Below, one piece after another: positions 18,373 through 27,138 of a stretch of DNA of 64,000 nucleotides. The notes under the pieces were generated by a model, which ran no database searches, was not told where the DNA came from, and worked only from the letters and a program-made list of their open reading frames with translations. Made by a program: the position numbers and the translations under genes. The stretch spans positions 28,226-92,225 of the forward strand of contig JANXDI010000021.1 of the NCBI GenBank assembly GCA_025059595.1. The letters are read 5' to 3'. Numbering within the stretch: position 1 is the first letter of the stretch; the number at the start of each line of letters is the position of its first letter. This stretch comes from Candidatus Calditenuaceae archaeon. Lineage in GTDB: Archaea; Thermoproteota; Nitrososphaeria_A; Caldarchaeales; Calditenuaceae.

Positions 18373-20324
18373 ATCCAGCGTTCCAGCCTCGCGTTCCGGT
18401 CTTCCGATACAATTTCGGCGCCTATGGCCTCTAGGACTGTCCGCGCGGCCCTTCTGAGATAATCTCTATAGTAGTCTATGTCGTATCTGCCTGTGAAGAG
18501 CTGGGAGGCCCTCACTCTAAGCTGAGGGTTCGGATGGCTCTGGGAGGTGTATACGTATCCGACCTCCCGACCCCTCTCTAGTTTCAGGCCTATGGCTTTG
18601 AGTTGGATCGCTGCAGACGACTGTGCAAGGCCGCGGTCATAATCTTCAGGATTTCTCCCGAGCCTCCTCTTTATCTCCAGCTCCTCTACTCCCAGCCCGC
18701 TCCTAAGCAATTCCTCATACTCGGCGAGAAGCCTGAGCCCCTCCTCCACTCCGCGCGACCTGACTTCCTCGATGCTCCCGAAGGACATGACAGTCCTGAT
18801 TAGCCTCTCCTGAAACTCCCTCACTAGGGGTGGCGTGTCGCTTCTCCTCAGCTCTATGCCCCGCGCCTCGACCTTCCCGTCATATGTTAGGCCGAAGTAC
18901 CTCTTTAGGGCTGGAGTGTCTGGGTCTGTCCTGAGCCGCGGGAAGGCTATGAACTTGAAGTGTCTGTCGAGGGACATGGGGAGGCCTGCGGCCTCCGATA
19001 TCTTGGCTGCGAGCTGCTCGTAGATTCTCTTCGAGGCCTCTCTCTTCTTTACGAAGAGGGAGTCCACGTCTCCGTAGACTATCTCGAAGCCCTCGCCCTC
19101 GGCCACCTTCTTGCTTACAAGCATCGCCCGCCTCGAGACCCTGTTTATCTCCTCGAATGCGAGGGTGTTTCCGAACCTGTTCCAGCAGCAGCCGCTTATT
19201 CCGTATTGGGTGCAGAGTATTAGCTTAAGGGCCTCTATCCTCTGGGTGCAGTAGAGCTCCTCATCGCTTAGCGGCTCTAGCGTCCTTCGTATTCTCTTGA
19301 GCCTGAGCCTCCTTTCAAGCCACGGCCTGAGGACCGAGGGTATCAGCCGGCCGCCACCCGCGGGCTTCTCGTAGCTTATTCCATGCTTCAATATGATGCT
19401 CGGATATTGTGAGTCGAAGTCTAGAGCTGCCACGTTCTCGTGGAGGCCGGGCCTTGGCGTGAAGGTTACTCCACCTCTGTCACGCTCCAGAAGCTCGGTA
19501 AGGCCACGGACACCCTCCATGTATTCGAGCCTCGGCGCGTGGACTCCCTGCCTCGAGAGCTCGTAAAGGTTTCGCGAGTCGATGCACCTGTTGCTGGTCC
19601 ACCGCGTGGCCAGGCCAAGCGTCGTGAAGGAGAACCGCGCCCTCTCCACAAGCCCAGCCAAACCATAGTCATCGGGCTCGAAGCCGTAGAAGATGTCTCC
19701 CAAGAATACTCGGCCGGCGGCGGAGCCTTGGCTGAGCCTCCACTCGTCGCCGCATCTCCCGACCGCTCTCCTGGCATCCGGTCCCCCTAGCCACTCCAAG
19801 ACTCGCCGCCCAGCGCCCTCCTGCAGCCCCGGCACGTAGACCAAGTCGGGGTCGAGGCTGAAGACCAGCTCAGCTAGCCTCGCGGAGATTCTGGTCTCAG
19901 GGCCGCTGATTCTCAAGGAGCGGCCGGCCTTCTGGAGGAGGAGCGAGTCTATCGTCGGGCCTGAGAGCCGCGGTATTATTCTGAGGAGGGTGAAGGGTGG
20001 TGGCCTGATTTCGTCGCGGTCCTCTAGCCGCTGAGCGGAGATTATCCTGTCGCCCGAGACAGTGAATGATGCTCTGCTGGAGGGCTCGATTCGCAGCCTG
20101 TTGAAGAGGTATCGCTGGACGTGGGGGAGGTCGTCGCCGTGGAGCTCGGCGGCTAGGCCGCTCCTCCTCACCAGCCCACAGACACGCGACACGCTCCGCG
20201 CCCCGAATGCCTCAACCTCCAGAAGCCTCCTACGAGCCCGCCGCCTCAGACCGACAAGGCCCTCCACCAACCTCACGGAGCGAACTAGAGGAGACTGCTC
20301 AAGCAGCTGGACAAGCTCCCGCAC
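18369..20324 (-). CDS. Divergent family B DNA polymerase (PolB2-like; exonuclease motifs not recognisable)
   Basis: Motif A DFDSQYPSIIL, motif B-like KLILCTQYGISG, motif C YGDVDSLFV, GIELRRSDTPPLVREFQ. N-terminus extends to about 20471. Confidence 0.85.
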   Translation of the reverse strand: MRELVQLLEQSPLVRSVRLVEGLVGLRRRARRRLLEVEAFGARSVSRVCGLVRRSGLAAELHGDDLPHVQRYLFNRLRIEPSSRASFTVSGDRIISAQRLEDRDEIRPPPFTLLRIIPRLSGPTIDSLLLQKAGRSLRISGPETRISARLAELVFSLDPDLVYVPGLQEGAGRRVLEWLGGPDARRAVGRCGDEWRLSQGSAAGRVFLGDIFYGFEPDDYGLAGLVERARFSFTTLGLATRWTSNRCIDSRNLYELSRQGVHAPRLEYMEGVRGLTELLERDRGGVTFTPRPGLHENVAALDFDSQYPSIILKHGISYEKPAGGGRLIPSVLRPWLERRLRLKRIRRTLEPLSDEELYCTQRIEALKLILCTQYGISGCCWNRFGNTLAFEEINRVSRRAMLVSKKVAEGEGFEIVYGDVDSLFVKKREASKRIYEQLAAKISEAAGLPMSLDRHFKFIAFPRLRTDPDTPALKRYFGLTYDGKVEARGIELRRSDTPPLVREFQERLIRTVMSFGSIEEVRSRGVEEGLRLLAEYEELLRSGLGVEELEIKRRLGRNPEDYDRGLAQSSAAIQLKAIGLKLERGREVGYVYTSQSHPNPQLRVRASQLFTGRYDIDYYRDYLRRAARTVLEAIGAEIVSEDRNARLERWI

Positions 20325-20467
20325 CGCCTCGGCACTCCTCGGCTCAACGAAAACCCTCGGGCGATAATCGTCGACCAGTCTTATGGACTCGCCGCCGGAA
20401 GTCTTAACCCAGATGACGGCCTCCTCGTCTAGAACGTATACGTCGAGTATCCAGCCCTCCAGGCTTC

Positions 20468-20767
20468 TCAGCCAGCCGACCCCCCTCTCTCCGCGTCCCT
20501 GAGCCTAGTCTCTATCTCGGCGACGCGCCTCTTCAGCTCCTCTATCTCGGCCTTGTTGTGAATGTTGGCGGCCAGGTTCATCGAGTCTAGAATAGTTATC
20601 TCACCCAAGCCACCCATCGCCGCGTGCTCCTGCCCCCAGACTTCTCTGATGAGAGTGTCTAGGGCCCGTTTATGCTTCTCCTCCCTGAGGAGCGGCCGGT
20701 AGTAGCGTCTAAGCCTCGCCACGACACGCCTGTAGAGCTGCCTGAAGGGCGGGGTTATCCTACCCAC
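20468..20767 (-). CDS. Small helical/coiled-coil protein of the PolB-RadA paralog cassette
   Basis: Ends with NKAEIEELKRRVAEIETRLRDAER coiled coil; GTG at 20767 overlaps the upstream stop codon. Track start 20845 would overlap the previous gene by 86 nt. Confidence 0.6.
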   Translation of the reverse strand: MGRITPPFRQLYRRVVARLRRYYRPLLREEKHKRALDTLIREVWGQEHAAMGGLGEITILDSMNLAANIHNKAEIEELKRRVAEIETRLRDAERGGSAG

Positions 20768-21488
20768 ACCAGACCACCAGAGACCTTGGGTCAGAGGAGC
20801 AATCCGCGGGGCTGGAAGCGAGACATGCCTGACCAGCCTGGCCACCGGGCCCGAGCCCCTCAGGGCGAAAAAACACTACCACCGAAGCCCTCTCCAAGAC
20901 CTGGCTGGGTAGGTGGGGCATGGCCTCAGGGGTTTCCGAGTGGGCCGCCGCAGCGGTCGCCACCAGCGGCGCGGAGACCCGAGAGGCGGCCTCCATCAGA
21001 ATGGAGAAAGACCTGACAAGAGCCGACGAGGCCTCACCCCACTCCCCATCTAGGAACGCTGAAGCGTTGTGGACCGCTATGAGCCTAACCTTCCTCCTCT
21101 TCTTGACGGCCTCAGCGAGCCTCTCGGCGGCGCGCACTTGCCGAGCAGCGTTGAAAGCAGCGGCACACCTTATGGCGGAGAGGGCCTTGAGCGGCTCCAC
21201 TCTGGCAATCTTCGAGACTGCCGAAAAGGTCGTGGCGTCGATTAGCGTCTTCTCCCCGTAGTAGTCGGTGTTGTTCAGATAGGCGACTCCGCCGCGCTTC
21301 GAAGCCTCGACCATCACCCGGTAGAGAACGACGTCGGTTACTTGGGGGTCTCCGTAGAATACGTGGAGGGCTCCGGGCCTAAGCCCACCTATCAGCCCGT
21401 CAAGCTCCGCCAAACCCGTGGAGACGGGGCGGCGGCGAAGCAGCAGCTCGGAGGCCCGCGCCATCAAAAACTGGCTCACGCACTCCAC
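20760..21488 (-). CDS. RadA/RecA-family paralog with degenerate Walker A and B motifs
   Basis: STGLAELDGLIGGLRPGALHVFYGDPQVTDVVLYRVM resembles RadA but lacks GK[ST]; Walker B-like segment is LIAVHN. Confidence 0.7.
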   Translation of the reverse strand: MECVSQFLMARASELLLRRRPVSTGLAELDGLIGGLRPGALHVFYGDPQVTDVVLYRVMVEASKRGGVAYLNNTDYYGEKTLIDATTFSAVSKIARVEPLKALSAIRCAAAFNAARQVRAAERLAEAVKKRRKVRLIAVHNASAFLDGEWGEASSALVRSFSILMEAASRVSAPLVATAAAAHSETPEAMPHLPSQVLERASVVVFFRPEGLGPGGQAGQACLASSPADCSSDPRSLVVWCG

Positions 21489-21516
21489 CCCCTAGGGAGG
21501 CCGCGCGACCACCGCG

Positions 21517-22542
21517 CTACCGCTTAGAATCCGCGTCCTCCACTCCCTTCTCCGTGATGCGGAAGCGAGCCTCTAAGTCAGACGGATGGTAGGGGCTGTC
21601 CATAATCCTAGCCACCCTCGTGTCATCGGGCCCCCTCCTCAGAAAGACCCTATAGGTCGTCCCGTGGGCGAGAACATGGCCGCCGCTGGGCTTGGTCGGG
21701 TTGCCGTAGAAGGCTCCAGGGTCTCCGATGACTTGGTTAGTGACGACAACCGCGACGTTCCTGATCTCCGCGAGCCTGAGTAGCCTGTGGAGCGTCGCGT
21801 TGAGCTTCTGCTGCCTCTCCGAGAGGTTCTCCCTACCCACGTAATCGGCCCTGAAGTGGGAGATAATCGAGTCGACGACTACGAACCTCGCCTTATACTT
21901 CTCGATATGCCTCCCGAGCTCCCTCACAACCAGCTGAAGATGGCTCGAGTTATACACCTCTGACACAACAACGCCCTCCAGAATCTTGTCGGGATTCAGG
22001 CCACGAGCCTTAGCTATTTCGTAAATCCTTTCAGGCCTAAAAGTCGACTCAGTGTCGATGTATATCGCGCCAGCTGAGAGGCCGCCCTTCTCCCGTGGGA
22101 GCTGAACAGTAACGCAGAGGGCGTGGCATATCTGTGTCTTACCACATCCATATTCGCCGACCAACTCCGTCACGGCCTGAGTCTCAACTCCACCCCTAAG
22201 GAGGTTGTCGAGAGAGGAGCAGCCGGTGGTTATCCGCTCAAGACTCTTCCTCCTCTCCAAGACCTCCTTACCCGTCATCAGCTCAGAGTCTAGGAACCCG
22301 CTGCTAACTAGCAGAACCCTCGCCTGGAGGCAGAGCTCCTCAGCCTTCTTCGCATCGATACCCGCGTCAACCAGTTCGCGGGGAGAGGCCGCCGCCAAGT
22401 CAAGGAGACTGTATATCCCGACCGAGGCGAGCTTCTCCTTAGTGGCCTCGCCCACACCTCTCAGGTCGTCGAGGCTGTAGATATCGACCTCCTCCCTCTC
22501 CTCGTGGGCCTCGCCCCTCTTAGCTACGGGGCTCACGGCCAA
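21517..22542 (-). CDS. radA: DNA repair and recombination protein RadA
   Basis: HhH N-terminus; ELVGEYGCGKTQICHALCVTVQLP; RFVVVDSIISHFRADYVGRENLSERQQKLN; NQVIGDPGAFYGNPTKPSGGHVLAHG. Confidence 0.96.
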   Translation of the reverse strand: MAVSPVAKRGEAHEEREEVDIYSLDDLRGVGEATKEKLASVGIYSLLDLAAASPRELVDAGIDAKKAEELCLQARVLLVSSGFLDSELMTGKEVLERRKSLERITTGCSSLDNLLRGGVETQAVTELVGEYGCGKTQICHALCVTVQLPREKGGLSAGAIYIDTESTFRPERIYEIAKARGLNPDKILEGVVVSEVYNSSHLQLVVRELGRHIEKYKARFVVVDSIISHFRADYVGRENLSERQQKLNATLHRLLRLAEIRNVAVVVTNQVIGDPGAFYGNPTKPSGGHVLAHGTTYRVFLRRGPDDTRVARIMDSPYHPSDLEARFRITEKGVEDADSKR

Positions 22543-22607
22543 GAAAGCGGAGGCCGAAATAAAAATAGCTTAAGACCCCTCGGCGAAAGTGAGAAACAGG
22601 AGCGAAC

Positions 22608-23042
22608 CTACTCGATAACTACTCTTTCTATCTTGAAGTGCCTCTTGGCCATTCTCCGAACTATCGCGACGTTCCGGCCCCCCTTGCCTATCACCATCGC
22701 CTTATCCTCGGGGTCAACCTTGATGACGGCTGTCAGCGACCCATCCTTACCCGGAACTATCTTGACCTCCCTCGCCTTAGCCGGCTTAACGGCGTTGGTC
22801 AGGAAGGAGGCTGCGTCCCCATAATACTCGACGACCTTAAGCCTCTTCTTCAGCAGATTCGAGAGCTCCTGAATCTTCACACCTCTCTTCCCGACGGCGC
22901 GTCCAAACTCTCCCTCCCTCACCAGAAAAACAACCTGCTCATCATCGGAGAGGCAATCCAGAACCGTGGCCCCAGTGTAGCTCTGAAACAGCGAGACAAG
23001 TCGCATCTCGCGCTCAGTTAACTTAACTTCCTCGTCGGTCAA
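22608..23042 (-). CDS. nusA: NusA-like KH-domain transcription factor
   Basis: Two KH-like GxxG motifs (VGKRGVKI, IGKGGRNV); downstream of L30e in the RNAP operon. Confidence 0.92.
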   Translation of the reverse strand: MTDEEVKLTEREMRLVSLFQSYTGATVLDCLSDDEQVVFLVREGEFGRAVGKRGVKIQELSNLLKKRLKVVEYYGDAASFLTNAVKPAKAREVKIVPGKDGSLTAVIKVDPEDKAMVIGKGGRNVAIVRRMAKRHFKIERVVIE

Positions 23043-23335
23043 CTAGCCTCGCCCAATATGGACGAGTTGCCCGGGTCGATTATCGCGACGGTCGATGATC
23101 CGAAAGGCTTCCCAAGCGCCTGGCCTAACTCCCTAGCGGTAAGGTCTGAGTAGATTAGGGGTATTTGGGTGGTCTTTGCTGCTAGTTCTAGCATACTCCT
23201 CTGGTTCTCGGGGCAGTTATTGGCCAAGACCACGGCCTTAGCAGATTTTCTGACTATGCTGAGGTAGCTCTGCCTGAACCCTAGCAGATACTTCCCCGTG
23301 ATCCTGATGACTGAAAGCTCCTTCCGCACGTCCAT
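23039..23335 (-). CDS. rpl30e: Ribosomal protein L30e
   Basis: GFRQSYLSIVRKSAKAVVLANNCPENQRSMLELAAKTTQIPL. Confidence 0.93.
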   Translation of the reverse strand: MDVRKELSVIRITGKYLLGFRQSYLSIVRKSAKAVVLANNCPENQRSMLELAAKTTQIPLIYSDLTARELGQALGKPFGSSTVAIIDPGNSSILGEAS

Positions 23336-26300
23336 TACTTCCCGCCCTCCTCAGACTCCTCGGTGAGCTGGTTCTGCAGAAGGTCGCTATACCTCATCAG
23401 CAGGCTCACCCTCCCAGTTCCGACAGGAACCTCCCTGCCTATTAGTATTCTCTCGATGTTCCCCTGAAGCTGGTCAACCTCACCTGAGGCCGCGGCCTCA
23501 ACCAGAGTCTGGAAACTTATCTCGAACGCCGCTCTCGCAAGGACGCTCGTCTTGAGCCTCACTACTCCGTGCCTACCTACCTGCCTTACCCGCCCGTCGA
23601 GCGTCATAGCGTCCGCAAGCAGCAGTAGATGTCTGACATCAACGTCTAGGCCCTGTTCCCTCAGGAGGTGTTGGGCTTCCTCTACTATGAGCTGCCTCGC
23701 GGCCTCTATTCCGAGAACCGAAGCCACCTCGTGAATGTCGTTAGACCTCACCCTCCTAAAATCAACCTCAGGCAGAGCCATAATCTCCTTCAGGTTTGAG
23801 CCCTCGGTCTGGATGAAGAACTCGCCACCCTTCCTCCTCACCACGGCCTTAGTTATCTTCCTGACACCCCTCAGCCTCGTGTTAAGTATCCTCGCCTTCA
23901 GTAGCTCAAGTGAGTCAAGCTCAACGCCCTTGACCGTCAGAGACACAGCCCTCTTAGACTCTATGAAGGAGGGCTTATACTGCTTCAAAGCCCTCGTAAT
24001 CTCCTCCTTCGAGACAGCTAGCTCCCTCAAGGAATCCTCATCGAGCATCAATATCATGTTCCCCGTCTTCGCCTCTATCCGTATCTCGTCCACAACATCT
24101 CCGACGCTTACGTACTGGAGCTTGCTGGCTATCTTCCGAGCCAGCTTGGGGTCCTGGTTGTAGGGCGGCTTGAGGTAGACGTTCATCATGGGCGTTGATG
24201 GAACTCTCCTAGCGTCTATAATTTCGATGAGCCTTGGAAGCCCGACGAGGATGCTCTGCTCCCTGACACCGGCGAAATGGAATGTCCTAAGTGTCAGCTG
24301 GGTTCCCGGCTCGCCGAGTGACTGCGCCGCAATAATACCGACAGGGTCTCCTGACTCAATCATGCTCTGTAGGTAGACTCTGTAGGCCGTCGAAAACACT
24401 CGTTCAAGGGCATCCCTAGGCACCTTGAGCTTGAGGCAGGCATCAGACAGCTCCTGAACCACAGAGGGCGGCATCAGACCCTCATACCTCTTTGCAACTT
24501 CTTTAACGACGTCATTAGAGGCAGGCTCACCCGCGGGCCTCAGCTCCATCAAGACCTGCGAAATAATGTTGACTGGAACGAATGGTTTACCGTGGTCGCT
24601 CTTCCCAGGGTCAACGCCATCCTCGCCGTAGAGGAATTGGACAACCTTCTTCGTGTCAGACATCCTCACCGAGCCGTCGAACTCTACGTAGAGTGATTCA
24701 AGGGCGTTGATTAGCCTCCGCTGCATGTATCCGCTCTGCTGAGTCCTCACAGCTGTGTCAACCAGCCCGTCCCTTCCTCCCATTAGGTGGAAGAAGAACT
24801 CTATCGGGTCGAGGCCCTTTATGAACGGGTTATAGACGAAGCCACGAGCCCTCGGAGAAAGGTCGTTCCTCTCAAAGAACGTCAATACTCTGTCGGTGAA
24901 TCCTCTGCTCGGCCTCTCCCTTCTCACCGCCTGCTGCCCCACGATAGCAATCATCTGGTCGATGTTCAGCGTGCTCCCCCTCGCACCTGTCTTAGCCATG
25001 ACGACCAGCGGATTATCCACCGAGACATACTTCCTCACGAAGCCTCCTATCTCGTCCCTAGTCTTGGAGAGGAGTTCAAGTATCTCGGACTCGAAGGCCT
25101 TTGCAGGCGTCTCGCCGGGCTTAACCTCCAGCCTCCCCTTCTCATAATCTGACCTTAACTTCTCAAACTCCTCCTCCATCTTCTGAAGGAGTGCAGAGAC
25201 CTTCCTGTAAACCTCCTCTGGGACCGTAAGGTTATCGATGCCGAATGTGAATGCCCGCAGATTAATGTAAGTGTTGGCTAGCCTGATGACACGGTTGAGG
25301 AATTTCGCAGCCTCCTCGTACCCGTATTCCCTGTATATCCTGTGGAGAATGCTGTTGGCTTTCTCGACACCGACTAAAGCTTTATCTACGAAGCCTTGAA
25401 CTAGCTTGCCCTTCTCGATGACGACTTGGACATCGGAGCTGAAGTTGGATTGAACCCTGTGCGACAAGGTGGGTGGCAGGAGGAGGCTGAAGACCGTCTT
25501 TCCGCTCCAGAGCGGCTGAGGCTCGGTTATGTCAGGTTTCGGGAGCTCGCCTTTGTATCCGATGGCTGCTAGGAGATACCCGAGCGTCTGCTTGTCGAAG
25601 TATGTTCCGTCTTTAGTCAATAGGTAGAGCGAGGTGAGGAAGTCCCTGATGGCACCGATAATCGGGGCGCCATACCTCGCGGAGATTATGTTTCGCTGAA
25701 CCTGTAGGAGTAGCCTCGCCTCGGCCTGCGCCTCCTCGCTCTGCGGGACGTGTAGGTTCATCTCGTCTCCGTCGAAGTCGGCGTTGTATGGTGTGCAGAC
25801 CGCGAGGTTTAGCCTGAAGGTCTTGTAGGGGAGGACCTTCACTCTGTGAGCCATTATCGAGACACGGTGGAGGCTGGGCTGACGGTTGAATAGGACGATG
25901 TCACCGTCAAGTAGGTGCCTCTCGACGACCCACCCCTCCTCGAGGCTCTCCGCCACCTCCTCGAGGTTCTGGATATTCTTGAGCCTAATCATCTTCCTGT
26001 CAGGCTTAACCACATACTTCGCTCCGGGATACTTTTCCGGCCCGTTCCTAACCATGCTCCTCAGCTTCTCCTTATTCCAGTGCGTAACAACTTCAGGAAC
26101 AGTAAGCTGCATAGCAATCTCCAAGGGAACCCCCACCTCATCAATGTCGATGCTGGGGTCTGGGGAGATGACTGTGCGGGCTGAGAAGTCGACGCGCTTC
26201 CCCGAGAGGTTGAGCCTGAAACGCCCCTCTTTGCCCTTGAGCCTCTGGGCGAGAGTCTTAAGGATTCTGCCTGACCTGTGTTGTGCGGGAGAAATCCCTA

Positions 26301-27138
26301 TCGTCTCGTTGTTGATATATGTCGTTACGTGGTATTGGAGGAGGTCTGATAGCTCCGCTATGACCGGTGAGGGGGCCGCCGCCGTTATGCTCTCTCTGAG
26401 CCTCTGGTTCACCCTCAAGATGTCTACCAGCTTGTGTGTCAAGTCGTCCTCGGAGCGGTAGTTACTCTCAAGAGTGATTGAAGGGCGGACATAGACTGGA
26501 GGGACAGGTAGAACGGTCAAGACCATCCACTCAGGCCTGGACGAGTGGGGGTCTATATCGAGGAGCTCCAAGTCGGAGTCAGGTATCCTCTCAAGCCTCT
26601 GCCTTACGGAGCTGGGCGTGAGCCTTACGGCACCCTGAGGTGTCGACTCAATGAAGGTTGAGGGCTTCTCAAGCTCGATTTTGAACTGCTTTTCACCGCA
26701 GTGCGGACAGGCCTGAGCGGCCATCGCCTTCTGCTTCACCTTGTAGAAAATGTGTCTAAACATTCTCCCCTCCTCCTTGAGCTGCTTCAGCCTTGCCTTC
26801 GTATCCTCGATATCGTCCTGACTCAGCAGCAGCCTCCCGCAAGACCTGCAAGTGCATCTGAGAAGCTCGTGTATTATCTTAACGAAGCCTATGTGAATCA
26901 CGGGCGCGGCCAGTTCTATGTGTCCGAAGTGGCCTGGGCAGGAGATGTATGTGTTCCCGCATGTCTTGCACCTCTGTCCAGGCTCCAAGGTTCCGAGCAC
27001 TGGGTCCATGACGCCGGTCGGAATCGGCATACCATCCTCATCATAGGTATCTGGGCTCTGGACCTCGACTACGCTCATGTTCCTGATGAGGCTTGGAGGG
27101 AGCATGCCGAACTTTATCGCCGAAATTATCCCCCTCAA
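23335..27138 (-). CDS. rpoA: DNA-directed RNA polymerase subunit A, unsplit (A'+A'')
   Basis: CPGHFGHIEL, NADFDGDEMN, and ESGDPVGIIAAQSLGEPGTQLTLRTFHFAG in one 1267-aa ORF. Confidence 0.97.
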   Translation of the reverse strand: MRGIISAIKFGMLPPSLIRNMSVVEVQSPDTYDEDGMPIPTGVMDPVLGTLEPGQRCKTCGNTYISCPGHFGHIELAAPVIHIGFVKIIHELLRCTCRSCGRLLLSQDDIEDTKARLKQLKEEGRMFRHIFYKVKQKAMAAQACPHCGEKQFKIELEKPSTFIESTPQGAVRLTPSSVRQRLERIPDSDLELLDIDPHSSRPEWMVLTVLPVPPVYVRPSITLESNYRSEDDLTHKLVDILRVNQRLRESITAAAPSPVIAELSDLLQYHVTTYINNETIGISPAQHRSGRILKTLAQRLKGKEGRFRLNLSGKRVDFSARTVISPDPSIDIDEVGVPLEIAMQLTVPEVVTHWNKEKLRSMVRNGPEKYPGAKYVVKPDRKMIRLKNIQNLEEVAESLEEGWVVERHLLDGDIVLFNRQPSLHRVSIMAHRVKVLPYKTFRLNLAVCTPYNADFDGDEMNLHVPQSEEAQAEARLLLQVQRNIISARYGAPIIGAIRDFLTSLYLLTKDGTYFDKQTLGYLLAAIGYKGELPKPDITEPQPLWSGKTVFSLLLPPTLSHRVQSNFSSDVQVVIEKGKLVQGFVDKALVGVEKANSILHRIYREYGYEEAAKFLNRVIRLANTYINLRAFTFGIDNLTVPEEVYRKVSALLQKMEEEFEKLRSDYEKGRLEVKPGETPAKAFESEILELLSKTRDEIGGFVRKYVSVDNPLVVMAKTGARGSTLNIDQMIAIVGQQAVRRERPSRGFTDRVLTFFERNDLSPRARGFVYNPFIKGLDPIEFFFHLMGGRDGLVDTAVRTQQSGYMQRRLINALESLYVEFDGSVRMSDTKKVVQFLYGEDGVDPGKSDHGKPFVPVNIISQVLMELRPAGEPASNDVVKEVAKRYEGLMPPSVVQELSDACLKLKVPRDALERVFSTAYRVYLQSMIESGDPVGIIAAQSLGEPGTQLTLRTFHFAGVREQSILVGLPRLIEIIDARRVPSTPMMNVYLKPPYNQDPKLARKIASKLQYVSVGDVVDEIRIEAKTGNMILMLDEDSLRELAVSKEEITRALKQYKPSFIESKRAVSLTVKGVELDSLELLKARILNTRLRGVRKITKAVVRRKGGEFFIQTEGSNLKEIMALPEVDFRRVRSNDIHEVASVLGIEAARQLIVEEAQHLLREQGLDVDVRHLLLLADAMTLDGRVRQVGRHGVVRLKTSVLARAAFEISFQTLVEAAASGEVDQLQGNIERILIGREVPVGTGRVSLLMRYSDLLQNQLTEESEEGGK

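Noticed and set aside
20768-20845. Track start of the small helical protein at 20845
   Set aside because: Would overlap the RadA paralog by 86 nt; GTG at 20767, overlapping the upstream stop, is more likely.
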